Positions 1 through 6,107 of a stretch of 9,242 nt of DNA are shown here, piece after piece; positions within the stretch are counted from its first letter, which is position 1; every line of letters starts with the position of its first letter. The notes below the pieces were generated by a model, which saw only the letters and a program-made list of their open reading frames with translations, searched no databases and was not told the origin of the DNA. This DNA comes from Candidatus Methanosuratincola sp. (GTDB lineage: Archaea; Thermoproteota; Methanomethylicia; Methanomethylicales; Methanomethylicaceae). The DNA is taken from contig JARYLH010000054.1 of assembly GCA_029907755.1 (NCBI GenBank), forward strand, positions 1 through 9,242, in the 5' to 3' direction. The translations under genes and the position numbers were made by a program.

Positions 1-513
1 AGTATCAGGGCTCCTGAAGGGGTAAGAGATCATCCACTGCACGAGATAGATCCCGACGAAGTTCATGAGGAATGTTGTGATCACCTCGTTGATCCCGAGC
101 TTGACCTTCATGAGCGCCGGTCCTGCAGCCCACAGGAGACCACCCGCCGCCCCGACGACTAGAGCAGCCAACAAAGACAGCGGCCCGCCGCCGATGCCTA
201 TCGCCACGATGGTGCCAAGCATGGCCCCCATGTAGAGCTGCCCTTCTGCCCCGATGTTCCATATCTTGCACTTGAATGAGACGGCCAAGCCCAACGAGAC
301 GATCAGTATGGGGGTCATCCTTATCAGGGTTTCAGAGAGGAGGTTTATGTCGCCGAATGCCCCCTGGAACATGTAGATGAATGCGAGCGCCGGGTTGACG
401 TTGTTTATCAGGAAGACTGCCGACGTCACGGCCAGCGTCAGCACCACCGACAGCAGTGCCTTAACTATGGAGCGCTTTGTGCCCCTCGAGATGGTCAGTT
501 GGTTCGCCCCCAA
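1..513 (-). CDS. ABC importer permease, BMP/nucleoside type (partial, C-terminus outside window)
   Basis: This is the N-terminal 171 residues of an inner-membrane permease of the BPD_transp_2 family, the kind that pairs with BMP-type binding proteins (YufP/NupP-like). The frame is open to the window edge, so the C-terminus lies beyond position 1. A short cytoplasmic N-terminus is followed by hydrophobic segments at about residues 17-36, 62-80, 92-108, 112-130 and 142-161. Two family hallmarks are visible: IWNIGAEGQ at about 84-92 and GINEVITTFLMNF at about 140-152. The start is inferred as TTG at 513, one base after the ATPase stop codon (515-517), which implies translational coupling. An ATG overlapping that stop is out of frame. 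A later in-frame ATG (residue 48) would delete the first membrane helix. It is the third gene of the importer operon; a second permease probably follows outside the window. Family call is firm, start codon less so. Confidence 0.88.
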   Translation of the reverse strand, partial: MGANQLTISRGTKRSIVKALLSVVLTLAVTSAVFLINNVNPALAFIYMFQGAFGDINLLSETLIRMTPILIVSLGLAVSFKCKIWNIGAEGQLYMGAMLGTIVAIGIGGGPLSLLAALVVGAAGGLLWAAGPALMKVKLGINEVITTFLMNFVGIYLVQWMISYPFRSPDT

Positions 514-514
514 A

Positions 515-2071
515 TCATTCAGCCCCCAGCATCAACCTCGAGAGCCTTTCGATATCCAGGTTCTCCGGCACGAACTCGCCTACGATCTTGCCACCGAAGA
601 TCACGCATATCCTGTCGCTCAGCCGCATTATCTCGTCAAGGTCTGAGGATACGAGGAGGATCCCAACCCCCTTCGATCTCAGCTCAACGAGCTTTTGGTG
701 AACGGCCTCGGAGGCCTTTATGTCGAGGCCAGCGGTCGGCTGCTCCGCTATGAGGACCGCCCCGCCATTCGAAAGCTCCCTGGCAACTATGAGCTTCTGT
801 ATGTTGCCGCCCGAGAGGTTCTCGACAGACGTGCAGGGATCCGAAGCCTTTATCGAGAACCTGGATATCAGGCTCTCGGCGTTCTTCACCAGTGATGCCC
901 TGTCGATTATCTTGTTCTTGCTCATCGGCGGCTTCTCGATGCACTTGAGGGCCAAGTTTTCGTGGACCCCCATGGTGAGCACCACGCCCCTGTGCATCCT
1001 GTCCTCCGGTATGTAGGAGACGCCCTTCTCGATTATGAATCGTGTCGGTTTATTCGTGATGTCTTGCGAGGAGAGCTTGACGGTCCCTGACTCGACCTTC
1101 CTCAGGCCAGTTATTGCCTCTACCAGTTCCTTCTGTCCGTTGCCTGCCACGCCTGCGATCCCGACGATCTCCCCAGACCTGACAACCAAGCTTAGGCCAT
1201 CGACCGCAGTCCGCCCTCGATCGTCGTTCACCTTCAGAGACTCCACCTTGAGAACAGCATCGCCAGGGGTGCCGCGCCCCAGTGTTGGGGCAGGCACCAT
1301 CCCCTCCACCACAAGCGATGCCAAGAGGGCTTCGTTCGCCTCGGAGGTCGGGATGGTCCTGATCACCCTCCCACCCCGGAGGACAGTTATCCGGTCACTT
1401 ATCTGGAGGGCTTCTTTCATCTTGTGGGTGATCAGCACAATCGTCTTGCCGGAGGACTTCAAATCCCGTATCATCTTGAAGAAGGAATCGACTTCAATCG
1501 GGGTCAAGACCGAAGTGGGTTCGTCGAGTATCAGTACCCTAACGTCCTGGCAGAGGAGCCGGAGGATCTCGACCAGCTGCCTCTTGCCGACGGGGAGGCT
1601 CTCGATCTTAGATTCAGGGTCGATCTCGAGCCCCATATCTCTCGATACAGCGAATATCTTATCGTCAATTTCTTTCATATCCAGCCAGGGCGAGGTTGCA
1701 AGGACCAAGGCAACATTCTCCCGCACGGTGAACTCAGGGATGAGCGTGAAGTGCTGGTGCACCATGCCTATCCCGAGCCGGGATGCATCCCTCGGGTCCC
1801 TAATCTTGACTGGCTTCCCATCAATGAAAATTTCCCCCGAGTCCGGTTTCAGGATCCCGGAGATTATCCTCATCAGGGTCGTCTTGCCGGCGCCGTTCTC
1901 ACCAAGGATGGCATGGACCTCACCCTTCAATATGCCCAGGGTCACATCTTGGTTTGCCACGGTGCCGTTCGGAAAGGTCTTGGATATGCCCTTGAGGAAT
2001 ATGGCATAATCCTCATTTCGGCGGGCCGAATTATCATCGCTGTTCCCAAAAAAAAAGGTGGGAAGTGGCAT
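515..2071 (-). CDS. ABC importer ATP-binding protein with two nucleotide-binding domains (BMP/nucleoside type)
   Basis: This cytoplasmic ATPase would power uptake by the adjacent permease(s), resembling YufO/RbsA-type double ATPases. Residue numbers count from the upstream GTG at 2080. Domain 1 has Walker A GENGAGKTT (60-68), Q-loop Gln109, a signature of the form LPVGKRQ (162-168), Walker B LILDEPTS (183-190) and switch His219. Domain 2 has a degenerate Walker A region GVAGNGQ (310-316), signature LSGGNIQK (422-429) and LIAEQPTAGLD (443-453), with no switch histidine (VSSD). Such asymmetry is normal for this family. I prefer the ATG at 2071 (residue 4) because a GGGGTG Shine-Dalgarno-like motif lies at 2079-2084; the GTG at 2080 is the alternative. 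The first motif of the family appears only near residue 27, so there is an N-terminal extension of about 20-25 residues, which is encoded partly by a run of nine T on the coding strand. It starts 12 bases after the binding-protein stop. Confidence 0.93.
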   Translation of the reverse strand: MPLPTFFFGNSDDNSARRNEDYAIFLKGISKTFPNGTVANQDVTLGILKGEVHAILGENGAGKTTLMRIISGILKPDSGEIFIDGKPVKIRDPRDASRLGIGMVHQHFTLIPEFTVRENVALVLATSPWLDMKEIDDKIFAVSRDMGLEIDPESKIESLPVGKRQLVEILRLLCQDVRVLILDEPTSVLTPIEVDSFFKMIRDLKSSGKTIVLITHKMKEALQISDRITVLRGGRVIRTIPTSEANEALLASLVVEGMVPAPTLGRGTPGDAVLKVESLKVNDDRGRTAVDGLSLVVRSGEIVGIAGVAGNGQKELVEAITGLRKVESGTVKLSSQDITNKPTRFIIEKGVSYIPEDRMHRGVVLTMGVHENLALKCIEKPPMSKNKIIDRASLVKNAESLISRFSIKASDPCTSVENLSGGNIQKLIVARELSNGGAVLIAEQPTAGLDIKASEAVHQKLVELRSKGVGILLVSSDLDEIMRLSDRICVIFGGKIVGEFVPENLDIERLSRLMLGAE

Positions 2072-2083
2072 AATTGCCACCCC

Positions 2084-3088
2084 TTATGGGTTCGGTGAAC
2101 CGAAGTTGATAGGTACTGCGACTGAACCGTTGATTATTTGCTGCACGAGCGTGTCGCTATAGGACTTTACCTCAGGGAACTTGGCAGCGTTGATCGGGTT
2201 CCAGACAAACTTGGATGTGCCCTTGCTCATCGAAGCGATGTATTCCCCGGGTGTGAAAGTCCCATTCTGGGCGCGCTGTATGAGCTCCTTTACCATCGGG
2301 TAGGTGTCCCACACTACGCTCCCGATCACCACATCAGATGCATTGTTCTGATCCACGATATTGCCGAAAGCATAGGCAATTATCTTGCCAGTGTTGTCCT
2401 TGCATGCCTCGAAGGCGCCGTATCTCTCGGAGTATATCACGTCGACGCCGGACTCGATAAGTCCAGCTGCAGCTTCTCTAGCCTTAGACGGCGCATACCA
2501 GTCATAGATGTAAGATATAACGATGGTGATGTTAGGATCCACCGATTTGGCGCCTGCAATGAAACCGTTCAGCAGGTTGTCTACATCACCGACTCCAGGG
2601 AAAGCGGTGACGATGCCTATCTTGCTCGTGTTGGTTATCTTGGCCGCGACTGCGCCAGCAACGTAGGATGCTTCCTGGATGTAGTAATCATAGAGGACCG
2701 TGTTGTTGCCGTAGTTCATGTTCATGCCTGAACCCTGTGCGAAGAAGACGCTCCGGTACTGGGCAGCGCTCGCGTTGGTGACGGGGTGGTAACTCCAGCT
2801 GTGCGGGAAGATCATCTTGAATCCGGCAGAAACATACTGCGTGATCACCATTGCAACAGCCGAGTCCCCAACATTCTCAGAGTAGTTGTATACGATCCCA
2901 AGTTCATTCTTTGCCTTCAACAAGGACTGGTGCAGCGCCTGGTTCCATGGCTCCTCCAGGGGGGAGATGTAGATTGCGGCAACCTTGAACTGCTGCGGCT
3001 GTTGGCTCAATGTTGTCGTGTAGTAGTAAGCCCCTGCGATCACTATGATTGCTACAACAACCAAACCTATTACGTACGAGGTCTTCAT
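2084..3088 (-). CDS. BMP-family substrate-binding protein of ABC importer
   Basis: This is an extracytoplasmic ligand-binding protein of the BMP/PnrA-like family, which typically captures purine nucleosides and related compounds. The product is 334 residues. Residues 5-23 form an uncleaved-looking hydrophobic anchor; there is no lipobox cysteine, so it is probably tethered by this helix. The mature fold begins near FKVAAIYISP (34-43), followed by EEPWNQ. A characteristic stretch is YDWYAPSKAREAAAGLI (195-211) and then VDVIYSERYGAFEACK (215-230). Eight N-x-S/T sequons (for example N68, N105, N153, N186, N275) fit a glycosylated surface protein. I chose ATG 3088 over the in-frame ATG at 3127 because the latter lies inside the predicted TATA box. 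ATG 3088 has a GGGGT motif 7 bases upstream. It is the first gene of the importer operon. The exact ligand cannot be read from sequence. Confidence 0.92.
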   Translation of the reverse strand: MKTSYVIGLVVVAIIVIAGAYYYTTTLSQQPQQFKVAAIYISPLEEPWNQALHQSLLKAKNELGIVYNYSENVGDSAVAMVITQYVSAGFKMIFPHSWSYHPVTNASAAQYRSVFFAQGSGMNMNYGNNTVLYDYYIQEASYVAGAVAAKITNTSKIGIVTAFPGVGDVDNLLNGFIAGAKSVDPNITIVISYIYDWYAPSKAREAAAGLIESGVDVIYSERYGAFEACKDNTGKIIAYAFGNIVDQNNASDVVIGSVVWDTYPMVKELIQRAQNGTFTPGEYIASMSKGTSKFVWNPINAAKFPEVKSYSDTLVQQIINGSVAVPINFGSPNP

Positions 3089-3126
3089 AATTATTACCCC
3101 ATAGCCGACTTTAACTTTTATTAGCA

Positions 3127-3134
3127 TATATAAA
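3127..3134 (-). promoter_or_regulatory. TATA box of BMP importer operon
   Basis: On the minus strand the sequence reads TTTATATA here, preceded by an A/T-only stretch (3131-3150). A TATA centre near 3130 predicts transcription starting around 3104, giving a leader of about 16 bases that includes the GGGGT motif at 3096-3100 before the ATG at 3088. The placement rules out the in-frame ATG at 3127. No transcript data support it; the assignment rests on position and composition. Confidence 0.65.
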
Positions 3135-3144
3135 AATTTTTTTT

Positions 3145-3155
3145 AAATAAAAGAA
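3145..3155 (-). terminator. T-rich terminator after the TatD gene
   Basis: About 25 bases after the TatD stop codon (3180-3182), the minus strand reads TTCTTTTATTT. T-rich tracts without a hairpin are the usual archaeal terminator. It lies immediately upstream of the importer TATA box, so it would separate the two units. The tract could also be only AT-rich promoter sequence. Confidence 0.45.
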
Positions 3156-3179
3156 TCAATTACCATGAACGAGTAAATT

Positions 3180-3938
3180 TCAGACTGTTATCCTGTAGAA
3201 GCTCGACGCATTTGCAGAGGTAGTTTCCACAACCTCCTCAACCGGGATCCTCTTTATTTCGGCAACCTTCCTTGCAGAGTGCACCAGGTTCGCAGGCTCA
3301 TTTCGCTCGCCCCTGACAGGTGAGAGGACAGGTGAGTCGGTCTCGAGCATCATCGACTCGAGCGGCAGCAGGCGGACCAGTTTCTGCTTCTGCTCTGAAT
3401 GTACCACTGAAGTTGGGATAGAGAAGAAATACCCTTTTTTTGCCGCAGCCAAGGCATCTCCGGACTTCCCGTCGAAGGCGTGCATGAGGACCCTTTCGGC
3501 TCCCTCGGAGTAGAGCACTTCCAAGGCTTTCCTCCCGGCGCTTCTTGAATGGATCACGAGAGGTTTGTCCAGAGAGATGGCAGCCCTTATGCACTCCCTG
3601 AAATGACGTTCCTGGGTTTCCATGAGGGGGGCATCCCTGATGTAGAAGTGATCAAGACCCACCTCCCCGACGCCCACAATTGGGGCAGAATTCAGCGCCG
3701 ATCTGAATGCGCTGAGCTTCTCCTCAGAAAGGAGCGTGGGATCCAGGCCAACGGTGAGATACACGTAGCCGCTGTAACGCTCGATTATCTCCTTTGCTCT
3801 GGGCAAATCCGCCGGGTCGGTTATAGAAGTCACAACCGCAAGGATTCCTGCAGCCTTTGCCCTTCTTATCACTTCAGGCAGGTCGCCGAATACAGGATCC
3901 GTCAGGTGCGCGTGGACATCTATCAACATCAGCACCAT
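3180..3938 (-). CDS. TatD-family metal-dependent hydrolase
   Basis: This is a 252-residue TIM-barrel hydrolase of the TatD family; relatives are metal-dependent DNases/exonucleases, but the natural substrate here is unknown. Metal ligands are all visible: the HxH pair in DVHAHL (H9 and H11), Glu92 in VGEVGLDH, His130 in PLVIHSRSAG, His153 in VLMHAFDG and Asp201 in LETDSPVLSP. Length is typical of the family (about 250-270). An upstream in-frame ATG at 4007 would add 23 residues with no family similarity. ATG 3938 is preferred because a TTTTATTT box at 3957-3964 predicts transcription starting at or next to this ATG, that is, a leaderless message; ATG 3929 is another possibility. It is downstream of the proteasome operon on the same strand, but a T-rich tract and its own promoter suggest independent expression. 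Confidence 0.92.
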   Translation of the reverse strand: MVLMLIDVHAHLTDPVFGDLPEVIRRAKAAGILAVVTSITDPADLPRAKEIIERYSGYVYLTVGLDPTLLSEEKLSAFRSALNSAPIVGVGEVGLDHFYIRDAPLMETQERHFRECIRAAISLDKPLVIHSRSAGRKALEVLYSEGAERVLMHAFDGKSGDALAAAKKGYFFSIPTSVVHSEQKQKLVRLLPLESMMLETDSPVLSPVRGERNEPANLVHSARKVAEIKRIPVEEVVETTSANASSFYRITV

Positions 3939-3956
3939 TATAGAAAGGCATCTGTG

Positions 3957-3964
3957 AAATAAAA
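3957..3964 (-). promoter_or_regulatory. TATA box of TatD gene (leaderless)
   Basis: The minus strand reads TTTTATTT. Its centre is about 23-25 bases upstream of the ATG at 3938, the spacing expected when transcription begins at the start codon itself. No Shine-Dalgarno motif is evident in front of that ATG, which agrees with a leaderless mRNA. Confidence 0.55.
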
Positions 3965-4021
3965 GACCTTTTGTGGTGCTTCTGCCAACGATTGCCATCG
4001 ACACCAATGCGCTTCGAATTC

Positions 4022-4042
4022 CGGAAAATAAAAAAAGAAAAT
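4022..4042 (-). terminator. T-rich terminator after the proteasome operon
   Basis: Starting about 10 bases after the TAG stop of the alpha-subunit gene (4052-4054), the minus strand carries two T-rich runs including a run of seven T. No stable hairpin is evident in front of it, as is usual for archaeal terminators. It sits well ahead of the TatD promoter at about 3960. Confidence 0.6.
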
Positions 4043-4051
4043 ATTTGGAAG

Positions 4052-4732
4052 CTATTCCTTAGACTCGAGGGCGTCTTTCAGGCACATCTTCTTGAAAGAC
4101 ATCCCCTTCGCAATGCCGACCTCCACAGGGCTCTCCCCGTCCTCGGCGCTCGAGAGAGCCTTGACAGCCAAGTTGATGGCACCCTTCATGCTGATCTCTT
4201 GCCTGTATTCATCCCTCAGGAGCGAGATTGCAGCCTCGCTGTTCTTGCCAATAGCCAAGGCCTTCCCGCTGAGCAGGAGACCGCGCGTGTCAAGCTGGAA
4301 TATGTGTGTCCCTACCCTGTCTGAGCCTATAACTATGAGAGAGGCGCCCAGCGGCCTCACGTTGCCGTATCGGGTGAACTGGTACATGAACTGCCCCAAC
4401 TGGTTGACGAGCGTCTTTACGTCTATCGGATCCTCGAAGACGAGCCTGTGCCGCTGTGCTTCGACCCTAGCCTGATCTACCAGCAATTGTATGTCCCCTG
4501 TGAATCCTGCGCCAGCGATGCCTATGTTCTCGTCTACCATGTGTATCTTCTCCATTGGATCCAGGAGTGGGTCAGGCTCCTTCGTCCTCGCCACCATCAC
4601 TGCAAATCCCTTGCCCCTCACGGCGACCACGGGCGACCCGTATTTTGCCGCTTCGGCTGCGTACTCGACCTGGACAAGCCGCCCGTCAGGCGTGTACATC
4701 ATGTAAGCGCCCTCAGATCCCCTGGGCAACAT
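4052..4732 (-). CDS. psmA: Proteasome alpha subunit (divergent N-terminus)
   Basis: This is a 226-residue alpha-type subunit, expected to form the outer heptameric rings that gate the 20S core. The alpha signature is clear: YTPDGRLVQVEYAAEAAKYG (residues 13-32, including helix H0) and NVRPLGASLIVIG (124-136). Against Thermoplasma acidophilum PsmA recalled from memory, Lys62 and Gly76 match Lys66 and Gly80 of the HbYX activator-docking pocket, while Phe77 replaces Leu81. The N-terminal gate motif YDR (positions 8-10 there) is replaced by SEG (6-8), followed by AYMMY in place of AITVF. The start ATG directly follows the beta-gene TAG and is preceded in frame by that stop, so no longer N-terminus is possible without readthrough. 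A GGGGGTG motif 8 bases upstream, inside the beta gene, supports it. It is the second gene of the beta-alpha operon. Family call is secure; the altered gate is seen directly, its effect is inferred. Confidence 0.94.
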   Translation of the reverse strand: MLPRGSEGAYMMYTPDGRLVQVEYAAEAAKYGSPVVAVRGKGFAVMVARTKEPDPLLDPMEKIHMVDENIGIAGAGFTGDIQLLVDQARVEAQRHRLVFEDPIDVKTLVNQLGQFMYQFTRYGNVRPLGASLIVIGSDRVGTHIFQLDTRGLLLSGKALAIGKNSEAAISLLRDEYRQEISMKGAINLAVKALSSAEDGESPVEVGIAKGMSFKKMCLKDALESKE

Positions 4733-5323
4733 CTATGCAGCACCCCCTGCATCCAGAAATTCCGAGCCCTTCTCCGTGATCACCATTATCTGGACGCCAT
4801 TCCCGGATCCGGGATCCCGCTCCATCGCAGACCTCACTGCCCGCTTCGCGATCTCAGCCCCCTCCTTGACCGTGAGGCCCTCCCTGTATGAAGCCTCGAG
4901 CACGCCGTAAGCCATGGGAGATCCAGAGCCAGAGGAGGTGAACATCTCGTCGGTCACTGCGCCGCTGATGTCAGCCTCGAAGACGTTTGGTCCGGTCTCG
5001 TCGACTCCAGCCACCAAAAGCTCCGTTATGTACGGGGCATAGTTCCGCATCCCAGAGTAGAGCATGTTCGACAGCAGTTTTGCAACCTCCTTGACTGTGA
5101 GGGGGAAACCCCTGTTGAATTCCATGAGCTTGGCCTCGGCTTTCACCAAGTTGACCAAGTAATTGGCATCGGATAGCTGCCCGGCAATCGCCACTGCCTT
5201 CCGGCCATCTATCGGGTATATCTTTTTAACAGCCTTCGATCCGATCATGCCGCCCTTGCTGGCGCGCCTGTCGGAGGCGAGCACAACACCGTCAGCGCAT
5301 CTTAGTGCAACGATTGTTGTCAT
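4733..5323 (-). CDS. psmB: Proteasome beta subunit (catalytic, apparently without propeptide)
   Basis: This N-terminal nucleophile threonine protease forms the inner rings of the 20S proteasome and cuts unfolded proteins. Counting from the threonine after Met, the catalytic set is present: Thr1, Asp17 and Arg19 (ASDRRAS) and Lys33 (AVKKIYPI). Downstream are the SSGSGSPMAYGVLE loop (129-142, with Ser129) and RDPGSGNG (168-175), equivalent to the Asp166/Ser169 pair. The start chosen is ATG 5323, giving MTTIVALRCADG, so Met removal would expose Thr1 with no propeptide. The alternative ATG at 5347 would give an eight-residue extension before the threonine ending in Met rather than the usual Gly. 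ATG 5323 has a GTGAT motif 4 bases upstream. The TATA box at 5358-5364 predicts transcription starting near 5335, downstream of ATG 5347. The mature length of 195 residues is usual. The TAG stop abuts the psmA ATG in the same frame. Confidence 0.93.
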   Translation of the reverse strand: MTTIVALRCADGVVLASDRRASKGGMIGSKAVKKIYPIDGRKAVAIAGQLSDANYLVNLVKAEAKLMEFNRGFPLTVKEVAKLLSNMLYSGMRNYAPYITELLVAGVDETGPNVFEADISGAVTDEMFTSSGSGSPMAYGVLEASYREGLTVKEGAEIAKRAVRSAMERDPGSGNGVQIMVITEKGSEFLDAGGAA

Positions 5324-5357
5324 AACAATCACACGTACATACTGCATGGCGGGGAAT

Positions 5358-5364
5358 CTTATAG
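5358..5364 (-). promoter_or_regulatory. TATA box of psmB-psmA operon
   Basis: The minus strand reads CTATAAG. The predicted transcription start is near 5335, leaving a leader of about 12 bases with a GTGAT Shine-Dalgarno-like motif (5328-5332) before the ATG at 5323. The box lies in the 63-base gap between the upstream winged-helix gene and ATG 5347, so the proteasome genes can be transcribed separately from that gene. Confidence 0.6.
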
Positions 5365-5410
5365 ACTAGATTTCGTCGAACCGAGTCACTCCTTTGAAAC
5401 TTGAGCCTAC

Positions 5411-5965
5411 TCAATTCTCCTGGTTTTGTCCCCTGCTGTAAATCGCATTTATTATCTTCACGAAGAGCCGCGAAGCCATCTCCCTCGCCCTTGCTTCCTC
5501 GTTTGGGGGGAAAGATTCGAGCATCACCTCGAGCAGGTCGCGCCCGAAGTTTAGCCCCACTTGTATGTCCCCGTCCTCGCTAACCCATTTGAGGGTCCTG
5601 GAGTCGCCTTCTGAGGAGGCGCCTAGCCAGCGCATCCCGCCGAACCAACGCCCCTTGAGCTGGCTCTCAATGTATTGCAAGCCAGTTCCCGGGGGCATGT
5701 AGGATGTGCCGACCACGATCTTTTTGGATCCCGATCCCAAGCGCCCTGCTGCCCTCTTACCCTTAGGTGTGATCAGGTACCCGTCGTTATCCTTCCAGAT
5801 ATAGCCCTGCGAGTGGAGGCGGCTCAGCCCCCTAGAAAGCCTCTCCTGATGGACCTTGAGTGCCCGCTTCATGCCCTGGAAGCTGAACCTGGTCTGCGAG
5901 TCCGAAGCCATTAGTCTCAATACTCTGTCCTCGACTTCGCCCAGCTCTGCTGAATTGCCCACCAC
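5411..5965 (-). CDS. Winged-helix DNA-binding protein with unassigned C-terminal domain
   Basis: This is a probable transcription regulator of about 184 residues. Residues about 10-71 look like a winged helix: EVEDRVLRLMAS as helix 1, then MKRALKVHQERLSRGLSRLH as the helix-turn-helix, GYIWKDNDGYLITPKGKR as the beta wing. The remaining half (about 80-184) has a Gly/Trp-rich patch (KGRWFGGMRWLGA), a predicted beta pair (TLKWVSEDGDIQVGLNF) and a final amphipathic helix; I do not recognise this domain. A TTG at 5977 overlaps an AT-rich promoter box, so I prefer the GTG codons at 5965 or 5962, which follow a GGAGG motif at 5971-5975. The next methionine (5911) would cut into helix 1. The gene sits just upstream of psmB on the same strand, but psmB has its own promoter, so a regulatory link to the proteasome is only a possibility. 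Confidence 0.8.
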   Translation of the reverse strand: MVGNSAELGEVEDRVLRLMASDSQTRFSFQGMKRALKVHQERLSRGLSRLHSQGYIWKDNDGYLITPKGKRAAGRLGSGSKKIVVGTSYMPPGTGLQYIESQLKGRWFGGMRWLGASSEGDSRTLKWVSEDGDIQVGLNFGRDLLEVMLESFPPNEEARAREMASRLFVKIINAIYSRGQNQEN

Positions 5966-5974
5966 AACAGCCTC

Positions 5975-6019
5975 CAAATATATTTCTTTGCGTTATATTT
6001 TCTTCCGTTATATTTAGGC
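5975..6019. promoter_or_regulatory. AT-rich divergent promoter region with tandem CGTTATATTT repeat
   Basis: This region lies between the winged-helix gene (minus) and the metallo-beta-lactamase gene (plus). CGTTATATTT occurs twice exactly, at 5991-6000 and 6006-6015, a 15-base period. Next to it is a 10-base perfect palindrome AAATATATTT (5976-5985). Read on the minus strand the repeats are AAATATAACG, which can serve as TATA boxes; the distal one would start transcription near 5985, upstream of the GGAGG motif of the winged-helix gene. They could instead be operators. The rest of the gap up to 6107 holds a purine-rich stretch (6033-6053) and no other clear signal. Confidence 0.5.
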
Positions 6020-6107
6020 TTTTTGTATTCCTAGAGGGAGGGGAGGGCGAAAGATAAGCGAGGCAAAAAAGAAATACCCTTGAATGTTGAATTCCATTGT
6101 GGCTGAG

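Noticed and set aside
162..168. Degenerate ABC signature in ATPase domain 1 (residues 162-168, LPVGKRQ) as evidence of an inactive domain
   Set aside because: Variants of this type are usual in the first domain of BMP/sugar-type double ATPases, and the Walker A, Walker B and switch histidine of that domain are intact. (The numbers given here are residue positions in the 515-2080 frame.)
162..200. Idea that the GC-rich Gly/Ala segment of the permease is a repeat or frameshift scar
   Set aside because: The frame is continuous and the residues form a hydrophobic membrane helix expected at this place in the family.
1035..2009. A 324-codon open frame on the plus strand across the ATPase gene
   Set aside because: It is antisense to a gene with complete ABC ATPase motifs; its product is Ser/Pro/Thr/Arg-rich with no recognisable domain and no start signals. 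It is a by-product of codon bias on the real strand.
1424..2098. A second long plus-strand frame (224 codons) in the same place
   Set aside because: Same reason: it is antisense to conserved coding sequence and has no family motif or promoter.
2138..2731. A 197-codon plus-strand frame across the binding-protein gene
   Set aside because: The opposite strand carries a well-conserved BMP-family protein; this frame shows no recognisable fold.
5368..5395. GGTTCGA-containing stretch on the minus strand that resembles a tRNA T-loop
   Set aside because: The flanking bases do not pair into a T-stem and no anticodon or D arm is found upstream, so it is not a tRNA or a tRNA-type attachment remnant.
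6033..6053. G-rich run upstream of the MBL gene as a possible G-quadruplex
   Set aside because: Only three runs of three or more G are present; a fourth is missing nearby, so a stable intramolecular quadruplex is not supported.
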